A stretch of 64,000 nt of DNA from Petrolisthes cinctipes. Its lineage: Eukaryota; Arthropoda; Malacostraca; Decapoda; Porcellanidae. The notes under the pieces were generated by a model. That model worked only from the letters and a program-made list of their open reading frames with translations. It was not told where the DNA came from and did not search any database. A program made the translations under genes and the position numbers. This document shows positions 39,348-53,200 of this stretch, in pieces. Each line of letters opens with the position of its first letter. Position 1 is the first letter of the stretch. The stretch is from positions 3,981,501-4,045,500 of the forward strand of contig JAWQEG010000286.1 in NCBI GenBank assembly GCA_033782935.1. Direction: 5' to 3'.

Positions 39348-42195
39348 GTGTTAGAGTATTTTCAAAATACAGGCCAAAAACATACTGAAAATCGATCTTT
39401 TAGGTGCCCAAAAGTCGATATGTGCATGCATCTTCAGTACCCGTTTATATCTCAAATTCAGGCTCAAAACACCCGAAAATTCAATATTTTGGGGTCCCAG
39501 AAGCAATCTGTACATGCCTACTCAGAGTTAGAGTATTTTCAAAATACAGGCCCAAAACATGTTGAAAATCGATATTTTAGATGCCCAAAGTCAATATGTG
39601 CATGTATCTTCTGTACCCGTTTATATCTCAAATTCAGACTCAAAACACCCGAAAATTCTATATTTTTGGGTCCCTGAAGCAATCTGTACATGCCTACTCA
39701 GTGTTAGAGTATTTTCAAAATACAGGCCCAAAACATGCTGAAAATCGATATTTTAGATGCCCAAAGTCAATATGTGCATGTATCTTCTGTACCCGTTTAT
39801 ATATCAAATTCAGGCTCAAAACACCCGAAAATTCAATATTTTGGGGTCCCAGAAGCAATCTGTACATGCCTACACAGTGCTAGAATATTTTCAAAATATA
39901 GGCTAAAAACATGCTAAAAATCGACATTTTAGGTGCCAAAAAATCGATATCTCAAATTCAGTCCCAAAACACCCGAAAATTCGATATTTAGAGGTCCCAG
40001 AAGGTATCTGTATATGCCTACTCCGTGTTAGAGTATTTTCAAAATACAGGCCAAAAACATACTGAAAATCGATCTTTTAGGTGCCCAAAAGTCGATATGT
40101 GCATGCATCTTCAGTACCCGTTTATATCTCAAATTCAGGCTCAAAACACCCGAAAATTCAATATTTTGGGGTCCCAGAAGCAATCTGTACATGCCTACTC
40201 AGTGTTAGAGTATTTTCAAAATACAGGCCCAAAACATGCTGAAAATCGATATTTTAGATGCCCAAAGTCAATATGTGCATGTATCTTCTGTACCCGTTTA
40301 TATCTCAAATTCAGGCTCAAAACACCCGAAAATTCAATATTTTGGGGTCCCAGAAGCAATCTGTACATGCCTACACAGTGCTAGAATATTTTCAAAATAT
40401 AGGCTAAAAACATGCTAAAATTCGACATTTTAGGTGCCAAAAAATCGATATCTCAAATTCAGTCCCAAAACACCCGAAAATTCGATATTTAGAGGTCCCA
40501 GAAGTTATCTGTACATGCCTACTCCGTGTTAGAGTATTTTCAAAATACAGGCCAAAAACATACTGAAAATCGATCTTTTAGGTGCCGAAAAGTCGATATG
40601 TGCATGCATCCTCTGTACCCGTTTATATCTCAAATTCTGGCCCTAAACACCCGAAAAGTCGATATTTTGGGGTCCCAGAAGCGATCTGTACATGCCTACT
40701 ACGTGTTAGAGTATTTTCAAAATTCAGGCCCAAAACATGCTGAAAATCGATATTTTTGGTGCCCAAAGTCAATATGTGCATGTATCTTCTGTACCCGTTT
40801 ATATCTGAAATTCAGGCTCAAAACACCCGAAAATTCAATATTTTGGGGTCCCAGAAGCAATCTGTACAGTGCTAGAATATTTTCAAAATATAGGCTAAAA
40901 ACATACTAAAAATCGATCTTTTAGGTGCCAAAAAGTCGATATCTCAAATTCAGTCCCAAAACACCCGAAAATTCGATATTTAGGGGTCCCAGAAGCGATC
41001 TGTACATGCCTACTCCGTGTTAGAGTATTTTCAAAATACATGCTCAAAACATACTGAAAATCGATCTTTTAGGTGCACAAAAGTCGATATGTGCATGCAT
41101 CTTCAGTACCCGTTTATATCTCAAATTCAGGCTCAAAACACCCGAAAATTCAATATTTTGGGGTCCCAGAAGCAATCTGTACATGCCTACTCAGTGTTAG
41201 AGTATTTTCAAAATAAAGGCCCAAAACATGCTGAAAATCGATATTTTAGATGCCCAAAGTCAATATGTGCATGTATCTTCTGTACCCGTTTATATATCAA
41301 ATTCAGGCTCAAAACACCCAAAAATTCAATATTTTGGGGTCCCAGAAGCAATCTGTACATGCCTACACAGTGCTAGAATATTTTCAAAATATAGGCTAAA
41401 AACATGCTAAAAATCGATATTATAGGTGCCAAAAAATCTATATCTCAAATTCAGTCCCATAACACCCTAAAATTCGATATTTAGAGGTCCCAGAAGCGAT
41501 CTGTACATGCCTACTCCGTGTTAGGGTATTTTCAAAATACAGGCCAAAAACATACTGAAAATCGATCTTTTAGGTGCCCAAAAGTCGATATGTGCATGCA
41601 TCTTCTGTACCCGTTTATATCTCAAATTCTGGCCCTAAACACCCGAAAATTCGATATTTTGGGGTCCCAGAAGCGATCTGTACATGCCTACTCCGTGTTA
41701 GAGTATTTTCAAAATTCAGGCCCAAAACATGCTGAAAATCGATATTTTTGGTGCCCAAAGTCAATATGTGCATGTATCTTCTGTACCCGTTTATATCTCA
41801 AATTCAGGCTCAAAACACCCGAAAATTCAATATTTTGGGGTCCCAGAAGCAATCTGTACATGCCTACTCAGTGCTAGAATATTTTCAAAATATAGGCTAA
41901 AAACATGCTAAAAATCGATCTTTTAGGTGCCAAAAAGTCGATATCTCATATTCAGTCCCAAAACACCCGAAAATTCGATATTTAGGGGTCCCAGAAGCGA
42001 TCTGTACATGCCTACTCCGTGTTAGAGTATTTTCAAAATACATGCTCAAAACATACTGAAAATCGATCTTTTAGGTGCACAAAAGTCGATATGTGCATGT
42101 ATCTTCTGTACCCGTTTATATCTCAAATTCAGACTCAAAACACCCGAAAATTCAATATTTTGGGGTCCCAGAAGCAATCTGTACATGCCTACTCA

Positions 42196-44199
42196 GTGTT
42201 AGAGTATTTTCAAAATACAGGCCCAAAACATGCTGAAAATCGATATTTTAGATGCCCAAAGTCAATATGTGCATGTATCTTCTGTACCCGTTTATATATC
42301 AAATTCAGGCTCAAAACACCCGAAAATTCAATATTTTGGGGTCCCAGAAGCAATCTGTACATGCCTACACAGTGCTAGAATATTTTCAAAATATAGGCTA
42401 AAAACATGCTAAAAATCGATATTATGGGTGCCAAAAAATCTATATCTCAAATTCAGTCCCATAACACCCTAAAATTCGATATTTAGAGGTCCCAGAAGCG
42501 ATCTGTACATGCCTACTCCGTGTTAGGGTATTTTCAAGATACAGGCCAAAAACATACTGAAAATCGATCTTTTAGGTGCCCAAAAGTCGATATGTGCATG
42601 CATCTTCTGTACCCGTTTATATCTCAAATTCTGGCCCTAAACACCCGAAAATTCGATATTTTGGGGTCCCAGAAGCGATCTGTACATGCCTACTCCGTGT
42701 TAGAGTATTTTCAAAATTCAGGCCCAAAACATGCTGAAAATCGATATTTTTGGTGCCCAAAGTCAATATGTGCATGTATCTTCTGTACCCGTTTATATCT
42801 CAAATTCAGGCTCAAAACACCCGAAAATTCAATATTTTGGGGTCCCAGAAGCAATCTGTACATGCCTACTCAGTGCTAGAATATTTTCAAAATATAGGCT
42901 AAAAACACGCTAAAAATCGATCTTTTAGGTGCCAAAAAGTCGATATCTCAAATTCAGTCCCAAAACACCCGAAAATTCGATATTTAGGGGTCCCAGAAGC
43001 GATCTGTACATGCCTACTCCGTGTTAGAGTATTTTCAAAATACATGCTCAAAACATACTGAAAATCGATCTTTTAGGTGCACAAAAGTCGATATGTGCAT
43101 GCATCTTCAGTACCCGTTTATATCTCAAATTCAGGCTCAAAACACCCGAAAATTCGATATTTTCGGGTCCCAGAAGCAATCTGTACATGCCTACTCAGTG
43201 TTAGAGTATTTTCAAAATACAGGCCCAAAACATGCTGAAAATCGATATTTTAGATGCCCAAAGTCAATATGTGCATGTATCTTCTGTACCCGTTTATATC
43301 TCAAATTCAGGCTCAAAACACCCGAAAATTCAATATTTTGGGGTCCCAGAAGCAATCTGTACATGCCTACACAGTGCTAGAATATTTTCAAAATATAGGC
43401 TAAAAACATGCTAAAAATCGACATTTTAGGTGCCAAAAAATCGATATCTCAAATTCAGTCCCAAAACACCCGAAAATTCGATATTTAGAGGTCCCAGAAG
43501 GTATCTGTACATGCCTACTCCGTGTTAGAGTATTTTCAAAATTCAGGCCCAAAACATGCTGAAAATCGATCTTTTAGGTGCACAAATGTCGATATGTGCA
43601 TGCATCTTCAGTACCCGTTTATATCTCAAATTCAGGCTCAAAACACCCGAAAATTCAATATTTTGGGGTCCCAGAAGCAATCTGTACATGCCTACTCAGT
43701 GCTAGAATATTTTCAAAATATAGGCTAAAAACATGCTAAAAATCGATCTTTTAGGTGCCAAAAAGTCGATATCTCAAATTCAGTCCCAAAACACCCGAAA
43801 ATTCGATATTTAGGGGTCCCATAAGCGATCTGTACATGCCTACTCCGTGTTAGAGTATTTTCATAATATATGCTCAAAACATACTGAAAATCGATCTTTT
43901 AGGTGCACAAAAGTCGATATGTGCATGCATCTTCAGTACCCGTTTATATCTCAAATTCAGGCTCAAAACACCCGAAAATTCAATATTTTGGGGTCCCAGA
44001 AGCAATCTGTACATGCCTACTCAGTGTTAGAGTATTTTCAAAATACAGGCCCAAAACATGCTGAAAATCGATATTTTAGATGCCAAAAGTCAATATGTGC
44101 ATGTATCTTCTGTACCCGTTTATATTTCAAATTCAGACTCAAAACACCCGAAAATTCAATATTTTGGGGTCCCAGAAGCAATCTGTACATGCCTACTCA
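42196..44199 (+). repeat. 2,004-bp tandem duplication, copy 1
   Basis: Four trimer lengths with monomer starts at 42196 E, 42372 C, 42520 A, 42697 B, 42873 C, 43021 D, 43198 E, 43374 C, 43522, 43699, 43847 and 44024. Markers are tatatatcaaattc, gatattatgggtgcc, cccataacaccctaaaattc, gtgttagggtattttcaag, aaacacgctaaaaatc, ttttcgggtccc, gcacaaatgtcg and ttttcataatatatgc. The true junction could lie anywhere in about 44.13-44.30 kb. Confidence 0.92.
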
Positions 44200-46203
44200 G
44201 TGTTAGAGTATTTTCAAAATACAGGCCCAAAACATGCTGAAAATCGATATTTTAGATGCCCAAAGTCAATATGTGCATGTATCTTCTGTACCCGTTTATA
44301 TATCAAATTCAGGCTCAAAACACCCGAAAATTCAATATTTTGGGGTCCCAGAAGCAATCTGTACATGCCTACACAGTGCTAGAATATTTTCAAAATATAG
44401 GCTAAAAACATGCTAAAAATCGATATTATGGGTGCCAAAAAATCTATATCTCAAATTCAGTCCCATAACACCCTAAAATTCGATATTTAGAGGTCCCAGA
44501 AGCGATCTGTACATGCCTACTCCGTGTTAGGGTATTTTCAAGATACAGGCCAAAAACATACTGAAAATCGATCTTTTAGGTGCCCAAAAGTCGATATGTG
44601 CATGCATCTTCTGTACCCGTTTATATCTCAAATTCTGGCCCTAAACACCCGAAAATTCGATATTTTGGGGTCCCAGAAGCGATCTGTACATGCCTACTCC
44701 GTGTTAGAGTATTTTCAAAATTCAGGCCCAAAACATGCTGAAAATCGATATTTTTGGTGCCCAAAGTCAATATGTGCATGTATCTTCTGTACCCGTTTAT
44801 ATCTCAAATTCAGGCTCAAAACACCCGAAAATTCAATATTTTGGGGTCCCAGAAGCAATCTGTACATGCCTACTCAGTGCTAGAATATTTTCAAAATATA
44901 GGCTAAAAACACGCTAAAAATCGATCTTTTAGGTGCCAAAAAGTCGATATCTCAAATTCAGTCCCAAAACACCCGAAAATTCGATATTTAGGGGTCCCAG
45001 AAGCGATCTGTACATGCCTACTCCGTGTTAGAGTATTTTCAAAATACATGCTCAAAACATACTGAAAATCGATCTTTTAGGTGCACAAAAGTCGATATGT
45101 GCATGCATCTTCAGTACCCGTTTATATCTCAAATTCAGGCTCAAAACACCCGAAAATTCAATATTTTCGGGTCCCAGAAGCAATCTGTACATGCCTACTC
45201 AGTGTTAGAGTATTTTCAAAATACAGGCCCAAAACATGCTGAAAATCGATATTTTAGATGCCCAAAGTCAATATGTGCATGTATCTTCTGTACCCGTTTA
45301 TATCTCAAATTCAGGCTCAAAACACCCGAAAATTCAATATTTTGGGGTCCCAGAAGCAATCTGTACATGCCTACACAGTGCTAGAATATTTTCAAAATAT
45401 AGGCTAAAAACATGCTAAAAATCGACATTTTAGGTGCCAAAAAATCGATATCTCAAATTCAGTCCCAAAACACCCGAAAATTCGATATTTAGAGGTCCCA
45501 GAAGGTATCTGTACATGCCTACTCCGTGTTAGAGTATTTTCAAAATTCAGGCCCAAAACATGCTGAAAATCGATCTTTTAGGTGCACAAATGTCGATATG
45601 TGCATGCATCTTCAGTACCCGTTTATATCTCAAATTCAGGCTCAAAACACCCGAAAATTCAATATTTTGGGGTCCCAGAAGCAATCTGTACATGCCTACT
45701 CAGTGCTAGAATATTTTCAAAATATAGGCTAAAAACATGCTAAAAATCGATCTTTTAGGTGCCAAAAAGTCGATATCTCAAATTCAGTCCCAAAACACCC
45801 GAAAATTCGATATTTAGGGGTCCCATAAGCGATCTGTACATGCCTACTCCGTGTTAGAGTATTTTCATAATATATGCTCAAAACATACTGAAAATCGATC
45901 TTTTAGGTGCACAAAAGTCGATATGTGCATGCATCTTCAGTACCCGTTTATATCTCAAATTCAGGCTCAAAACACCCGAAAATTCAATATTTTGGGGTCC
46001 CAGAAGCAATCTGTACATGCCTACTCAGTGTTAGAGTATTTTCAAAATACAGGCCCAAAACATGCTGAAAATCGATATTTTAGATGCCAAAAGTCAATAT
46101 GTGCATGTATCTTCTGTACCCGTTTATATTTCAAATTCAGACTCAAAACACCCGAAAATTCAATATTTTGGGGTCCCAGAAGCAATCTGTACATGCCTAC
46201 TCA
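44200..46203 (+). repeat. 2,004-bp tandem duplication, copy 2
   Basis: All markers of copy 1 recur at +2,004. The one difference I found is base 43156 (G, ttcgatattttcggg) against 45160 (A, ttcaatattttcggg). The equivalent single copy in the second 18.7-kb block has A at this place (60460). The duplication is present in one 18.7-kb copy and absent from the other, so it postdates that larger event or was lost from one copy. Confidence 0.92.
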
Positions 46204-46852
46204 GTGTTAGAGTATTTTCAAAATACAGGCCCAAAACATGCTGAAAATCGATATTTTAGATGCCCAAAGTCAATATGTGCATGTATCTTCTGTACCCGTT
46301 TATATCTCAAATTCAGGCTCAAAACATCCTAAAATTCAATATTTTGGGGTCCCAGAAGCAATCTGTACATGCCTACTCAGTGCTAGAATATTTTCAAAAT
46401 ATAGGCTAAAAACATGCAAAAAATCGATCTTTTAGGTGCCAAAAAGTCGATATCTCAAATTCAGTCCCAAAACACCCGAAAATTCGATATTTAGGGGTCC
46501 CAGAAGCGATCTGTACATGCCTACTCCGTGTTAGAGTATTTTCAAAATACAGGCCCAAAACATGCTGAAAATCGATATTTTAGATGCACAAAGGTCGATA
46601 TGTGCATGTATCTTCTGTACCCGTTTATATCTCAAATTCAGGCTCAAAACACCCGAAAATTCAATATTTTGGGGTCCCAGAAGCAATCTGTACATGCCTA
46701 CACAGTGCTAGAATATTTTCAAAATATAGGCTAAAAACATGCTAAAAATCGACATTTTAGGTGCCAAAAAATCGATATCTCAAATTCAGTCCCAAAACAC
46801 CCGAAAATTCGATATTTAGAGGTCCCAGAAGGTATCTGTACATGCCTACTCC
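45526..46852 (+). repeat. 1,327-bp tandem duplication, copy 1
   Basis: Monomer starts 45526, 45703, 45851, 46028, 46204, 46380, 46528 and 46705 recur 1,327 bp later for at least the first six. Markers are ttttcataatatatgc, gatgccaaaagtc, tttatatttcaaattcagac and, at the C unit, catgcaaaaaatcg. Copy 1 overlaps the 2,004-bp duplication, so the two events are layered. In the second 18.7-kb block the matching period is 1,503 (60836/62339), one 176-bp monomer longer. Confidence 0.87.
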
Positions 46853-48179
46853 GTGTTAGAGTATTTTCAAAATTCAGGCCCAAAACATGCTGAAAATCGA
46901 TCTTTTAGGTGCACAAAAGTCGATATGTGCATGCATCTTCAGTACCCGTTTATATCTCAAATTCAGGCTCAAAACACCCGAAAATTCAATATTTTGGGGT
47001 CCCAGAAGCAATCTGTACATGCCTACTCAGTGCTAGAATATTTTCAAAATATAGGCTAAAAACATGCTAAAAATCGATCTTTTAGGTGCCAAAAAGTCGA
47101 TATCTCAAATTCAGTCCCAAAACACCCGAAAATTCGATATTTAGGGGTCCCATAAGCGATCTGTACATGCCTACTCCGTGTTAGAGTATTTTCATAATAT
47201 ATGCTCAAAACATACTGAAAATCGATCTTTTAGGTGCACAAAAGTCGATATGTGCATGCATCTTCAGTACCCGTTTATATCTCAAATTCAGGCTCAAAAC
47301 ACCCGAAAATTCAATATTTTGGGGTCCCAGAAGCAATCTGTACATGCCTACTCAGTGTTAGAGTATTTTCAAAATACAGGCCCAAAACATGCTGAAAATC
47401 GATATTTTAGATGCCAAAAGTCAATATGTGCATGTATCTTCTGTACCCGTTTATATTTCAAATTCAGACTCAAAACACCCGAAAATTCAATATTTTGGGG
47501 TCCCAGAAGCAATCTGTACATGCCTACTCAGTGTTAGAGTATTTTCAAAACACAGGCCCAAAACATGCTGAAAATCGATATTTTAGATGCCCAAAGTCAA
47601 TATGTGCATGTATCTTCTGTACCCGTTTATATCTCAAATTCAGGCTCAAAACATCCGAAAATTCAATATTTTGGGGTCCCAGAAGCAATCTGTACATGCC
47701 TACTCAGTGCTAGAATATTTTCAAAATATAGGCTAAAAACATGCAAAAAATCGATCTTTTAGGTGCCAAAAAGTCGATATCTCTAATTCAGTCCCAAAAC
47801 ACCCGAAAATTCGATATTTAGGGGTCCCAGAAGCGATCTGTACATGCCTACTCCGTGTTAGAGTATTTTCAAAATACGTGCTCAAAACATACTGAAAATC
47901 GATCTTTTAGGTGCACAAAAGTCGATATGTGCATGCATCTTCAGTACCCGTTTATATCTCAAATTCAGGCTCAAAACACCCGAAAATTCAATATTTTCGG
48001 GTCCCAGAAGCAATCTGTACATGCCTACTCAGTGTTAGAGTATTTTCAAAATACATGCCCAAAACATGCTGAAAATCGATATTTTAGATGCCCAAAGTCA
48101 ATATGTGCATGTATCTTCTGTACCCGTTTATATCTCAAATTCAGGCTCAAAACACCCGAAAATTCAATATTTTGGGGTC
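46853..48179 (+). repeat. 1,327-bp tandem duplication, copy 2
   Basis: Units at 46853, 47178, 47355, 47531 and 47707 match copy 1 at +1,327. Differences include caaaacacaggccc at 47531 where copy 1 has caaaatacaggccc. From 47855 the sequence departs from copy 1 (a D unit with atacgtgctc instead of an E/D hybrid). Confidence 0.85.
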
Positions 48180-48749
48180 CCAGAAGCAATCTGTACAGTG
48201 CTAGAATATTTTCAAAATATAGGCTAAAAACATGCTAAAAATCGATCTTTTAGGTGCCAAAAAGTCGATATCTCAAATTCAGTCCCAAAACACCCGAAAA
48301 TTCGATATTTAGGGGTCCCAGAAGCGATCTGTACATGCCTACTCCGTGTTAGAGTATTTTCAAAATACATGCTCAAAACATACTGAATATCGATCTTTTA
48401 GGTGCACAAAAGTCGATATGTGCATGCATCTTCAGTACCCGTTTATATCTCAAATTCAGGCTCAAAACACCCGAAAATTCAATATTTTGGGGTCCCAGAA
48501 GCAATCTGTACATGCCTACTCAGTGTTAGAGTATTTTCAAAATACAGGCCCAAAACATGCTGAAAATCGATATTTTAGATGCCAAAAGTCAATATGTGCA
48601 TGTATCTTCTGTACCCGTTTATATTTCAAATTCAGACTCAAAACACCTGAAAATTCAATATTTTGGGGTCCCAGAAGCAATCTGTACATGCCTACTCAGT
48701 GTTAGAGTATTTTCAAAATACAGGCCCAAAACATGCTGAAAATCGATAT

Positions 48750-50217
48750 TTTAGATGCCCAAAGTCAATATGTGCATGTATCTTCTGTACCCGTTTATAT
48801 ATCAAATTCAGGCTCAAAACACCCAAAAATTCAATATTTTGGGGTCCCAGAAGCAATCTGTACATGCCTACACAGTGCTAGAATATTTTCAAAATATAGG
48901 CTAAAAACATGCTAAAAATCGATATTATAGGTGCCAAAAAATCTATATCTCAAATTCAGTCCCATAACACCCTAAAATTCGATATTTAGAGGTCCCAGAA
49001 GCGATCTGTACATGCCTACTCCGTGTTAGGGTATTTTCAAAATACAGGCCAAAAACATACTGAAAATCGATATTTTTGGTGCCCAAAGTCAATATGTGCA
49101 TGTATCTTCTGTACCCGTTTATATCTCAAATTCAGGCTCAAAACACCCGAAAATTCAATATTTTGGGGTCCCAGAAGCAATCTGTACATGCCTACTCAGT
49201 GCTAGAATATTTTCAAAATATAGGCTAAAAACATGCTAAAAATCGATCTTTTAGGTGCCAAAAAGTCGATATCTCATATTCAGTCCCAAAACACCCGAAA
49301 ATTCGATATTTAGGGGTCCCAGAAGCGATCTGTACATGCCTACTCCGTGTTAGAGTATTTTCAAAATACATGCTCAAAACATACTGAAAATCGATCTTTT
49401 AGGTGCACAAAAGTCGATATGTGCATGTATCTTCTGTACCCGTTTATATCTCAAATTCAGACTCAAAACACCCGAAAATTCAATATTTTGGGGTCCCAGA
49501 AGCAATCTGTACATGCCTACTCAGTGTTAGAGTATTTTCAAAATACAGGCCCAAAACATTCTGAAAATCGATATTTTAGATGCCCAAAGTCAATATGTGC
49601 ATGTATCTTCTGTACCCGTTTATATATCAAATTCAGGCTCAAAACACCCGAAAATTCAATATTTTGGGGTCCCAGAAGCAATCTGTACATGCCTACACAG
49701 TGCTAGAATATTTTCAAAATATAGGCTAAAAACATGCTAAAAATCGATATTATGGGTGCCAAAAAATCTATATCTCAAATTCAGTCCCATAACACCCTAA
49801 AATTCGATATTTAGAGGTCCCAGAAGCGATCTGTACATGCCTACTCCGTGTTAGGGTATTTTCAAGATACAGGCCAAAAACATACTGAAAATCGATCTTT
49901 TAGGTGCCCAAAAGTCGATATGTGCATGCATCTTCTGTACCCGTTTATATCTCAAATTCTGGCCCTAAACACCCGAAAATTCGATATTTTGGGGTCCCAG
50001 AAGCGATCTGTACATGCCTACTCAGTGTTAGAGTATTTTCAAAATTCAGGCCCAAAACATGCTGAAAATCGATATTTTTGGTGCCCAAAGTCAATATGTG
50101 CATGTATCTTTTGTACCCGTTTATATCTCAAATTCAGGCTCAAAACACCCGAAAATTCAATATTTTGGGGTCCCAGAAGCAATCTGTACATGCCTACTCA
50201 GTGCTAGAATATTTTCA
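48750..50217 (+). repeat. Segment related to 41.25-42.9 kb (offset 7,505, then 7,328)
   Basis: The tail of the first 18.7-kb copy repeats a segment found 7.5 kb upstream. Shared markers are acacccaaaaattcaatatt (41320/48825), gatattataggtgcc, cccataacaccc, gtgttagggtatt, ctcatattcagtccc and gatattatgggtgcc. The offset falls by 177 at the hybrid unit 49023-49198. The same segment appears again at 58.68-60.2 kb in the second copy. Confidence 0.85.
49023..49198 (+). repeat. Hybrid A/B monomer, 176 bp
   Basis: It starts as the gtgttaggg subtype of A (caaaatacaggccaaaaacatactgaaaatcgat) and continues as B (atttttggtgcccaaagtcaatatg). Its counterpart at 41518-41870 has separate A and B units, so exactly one 177-bp monomer was removed by recombination inside the aaaatcgat core. 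Confidence 0.88.
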
Positions 50218-53200
50218 AAATATAGGCTAAAAACATGCTAAAAATCGATCTTTTAAGTGCCAAAAAGTCGATATCTCAAATTCAGTCCCAAAACACCCGA
50301 AAATTCGATATTTAGGGGTCCCAGAAGCGATCTGTACATGCCTACTCCGTGTTAGAGTATTTTCAAAATACACGCTCAAAACATACTGAAAATCGATCTT
50401 TTAGGTGCACAAAAGTCGATATGTGCATGCATCTTCAGTACCCGTTTATATCTCAAATTCAGGCTCAAAACACCCGAGAATTCAATATTTTGGGGTCCCA
50501 GAAGCAATCTGTACATGCCTACTCAGTGTTAGAGTAGTTTCAAAATACAGGCCCAAAACATGCTGAAAATCGATATTTTAGATGCCCAATGTCAATATGT
50601 GCATGTATCTTCTGTACCCGTTTATATCTCAAATTCAGGCTCAAAACACCCGAAAATTCAATATTTTGGGGTCCCAGAAGCAATCTGTACATGCCTACTC
50701 AGTGTTAGAGTATTTTCAAAATACAGGCCCAAAACATGCTGAAAATCGATATTTTAGATGCCCAAAGTCAATATGTGCATGTATCTTCTGTACCCGTTTA
50801 TATCTCAAATTCAGGCTCAAAACACCCGAAAATTCAATATTTTGGGATCCCAGAAGCAATCTGTACATGCCTACTCAGTGTTAGAGTATTTTCAAAATAC
50901 AGGCCCAAAACATGCTGAAAATCGATATTTTAGATGCCCAAAGTCAATATGTGCATGTATCTTCTGTACCCGTTTATATCTCAAATTCAGGCTCAAAACA
51001 ACCGAAAATTCAACATTTTGGGGTCCCAGAAGCAATCTGTACGTGCCTACACAGTGCTAGAATATTTTCAAAATATAGGCTAAAAACATGCTAAAAATCG
51101 ATCTTTTAGGTGCCAAAAAGTCGATATCTCAAATTCAGTCCCAAAACACCCGAAAATTCGATATTTTTGGGTCCCAGAAGCAATCTGTACATGCCTACTC
51201 AGTGTTAGAGTATTTTCAAAATACAGGCCCAAAACATGCTGAAAATCGATATTTTAGATGCCCAAAGTCAATATGTGCATGTATCTTCTGTACCCGTTTA
51301 TATCTCAAATTCAGGCTCAAAACATCCGAAAATTCAATATTTTGGGGTCCCAGAAGCAATCTGTACATGCCTACACAGTGCTAGAATATTTTCAAAATAT
51401 AGGCTAAAAACATGCTAAAAATCGATCTTTTAGGTGCCAAAAAATCGATATCTCAAATTCAGTCCCAAAACACCCGAAAATTCGATATTTAGAGGCCCCA
51501 GAAGCGATCTGTACATGCCTACTCCGTGTTAGAGTATTTTCAAAAAAAATGCTCAAAACATACTGAAAATCGATCTTTTAGGTGCACAAAAGTCGATATG
51601 TGCATGCATCTTCTGTACCCGTTTATATCTCAAATTCTGGCCCTAAACACCCGAAAATTCGATATTTTGGGGTCCCAGAAGCGATCTGTACATGCCTACT
51701 CCGTGTTAGAGTATTTTCAAAATTCAGGCCCAAAACATGCTGAAAATCGATATTTTTGGTGCCCAAAGTCATAATGTGCATGTATCTTCTGTACCCGTTT
51801 ATATCTCAAATTCAGGCTCAAAACACCCGAAAATTCAATATTTTGGGGTCCCAGAAGCAATCTGTACATGCCTACTCAGTGCTAGAATATTTTCAAAATA
51901 TAGTCTAAAAACATGCTAAAAATCGATCTTTTAGGTGCCAAAAAGACGATATCTCAAATTCAGTCCCAAAACACCCGAAAATTCGATATTTAGGGGTCCC
52001 AGAAGGTATCTGTACATGCTTACTCCGTGTTAGAGTATTTTCAAAATACAGGCCAAAAAAATACTGAAAATCGATCTTTTAGGTGCCCAAAAGTCGATAT
52101 GTGCATGCATCTTCTGTACCCGTTTATATCTCAAATTCTGGCCCTAAACACCCGAAAATTCGATATTTTGGGGTCCCAGAAGCGATCTGTACATGCCTAC
52201 TCCGTGTTAGAGTATTTTCAAAATACAGGCCAAAAACATACTGAAAATCGATCTTTTAGGTGCCCAAAAGTCGATATGTGCATGCATCTTCTGTACCCGT
52301 TTATATCTCAAATTCAGGCTCAAAACACCCGAAAATTCAATATTTTGGGGTCCCAGAAGCAATCTGTACATGCCTACACAGTGCTAGAATATTTTCAAAA
52401 TATAGGCTAAAAACATGCTAAAAATCGACATTTTAGGTGCCAAAAAATCGATATCTCAAATTCAGTCCCAAAACACCCGAAAATTCGATATTTAGAGGTC
52501 GCGGAAGGTATCTGTACATGCCTACTCCGTGTTAGAGTATTTTCAAAATACAGGCCAAAAACATACTGAAAATCGATCTTTTAGGTGCCCAAAAGTCGAT
52601 ATGTGCATGCATCTTCTGTATCCGTTTATATCTCAAATTCTGGCCCTAAACACCCGAAAATTCGATATTTTGGGGTCCCAGAAGCGATCTGTACATGCCT
52701 ACTCCGTGTTAGAGTATTTTCAAAATTCAGGCCCAAAACATGCTGAAAATCGATATTTTTGGTGCCCAAAGTCAATATGTGCATGTATCTTCTGTACCCG
52801 TTTATATCTCAAAATCAGGCTCAAAACACCCGAAAATTCAATATTTTGGGGTCCCAGAAGCAATTTGTACATGCCTACTCAGTGCTAGAATATTTTCAAA
52901 ATATAGGCTAAAAACATGCTAAAAATCGATCTTTTAGGTGCCAAAAAGTCGATATCTCAAATTCAGTCCCAAAACACCCGAAAATTCGATATGTAGGGGT
53001 CCCAGAAGCGATCTGTACATGCCTACTCCGTGTTAGAGTGTTTTCAAAATACATGCTCAAAACATACTGAAAATCGATCTTTTAGGTGCACAAAAGTCGA
53101 TATGTGCATGCATCTTCAGTACCCGTTTATATCTCAAATTCAGGCTCAAAACACCCGAAAATTCAATATTTTGGGGTCCCAGAAGCATTCTGTACATGCC

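Larger units (their letters stand above)
31550..50217 (+). repeat. 18.7-kb segmental tandem duplication, copy 1
   Basis: The start is fixed by the rare markers gatcttttaagtgcc (31584), atacacgctcaaaac, acccgagaattc and gagtagtttcaaaat, all of which recur 18,668 bp later. From there the block runs through D-E, E-E and A-B-C strings, a 1,002-bp hexamer duplication (37344-39347), a 2,004-bp duplication (42196-46203) and a 1,327-bp duplication (45526-48179) to the next start. Further paired markers are caaaaaaaatgctc (33376/51543), gtcataatgtgc (33601/51768), cccaaacaccc (about 34790/53960), ggtccagaagc, gaagatatctg and gaaagtcattatg-type variants. Confidence 0.9.
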
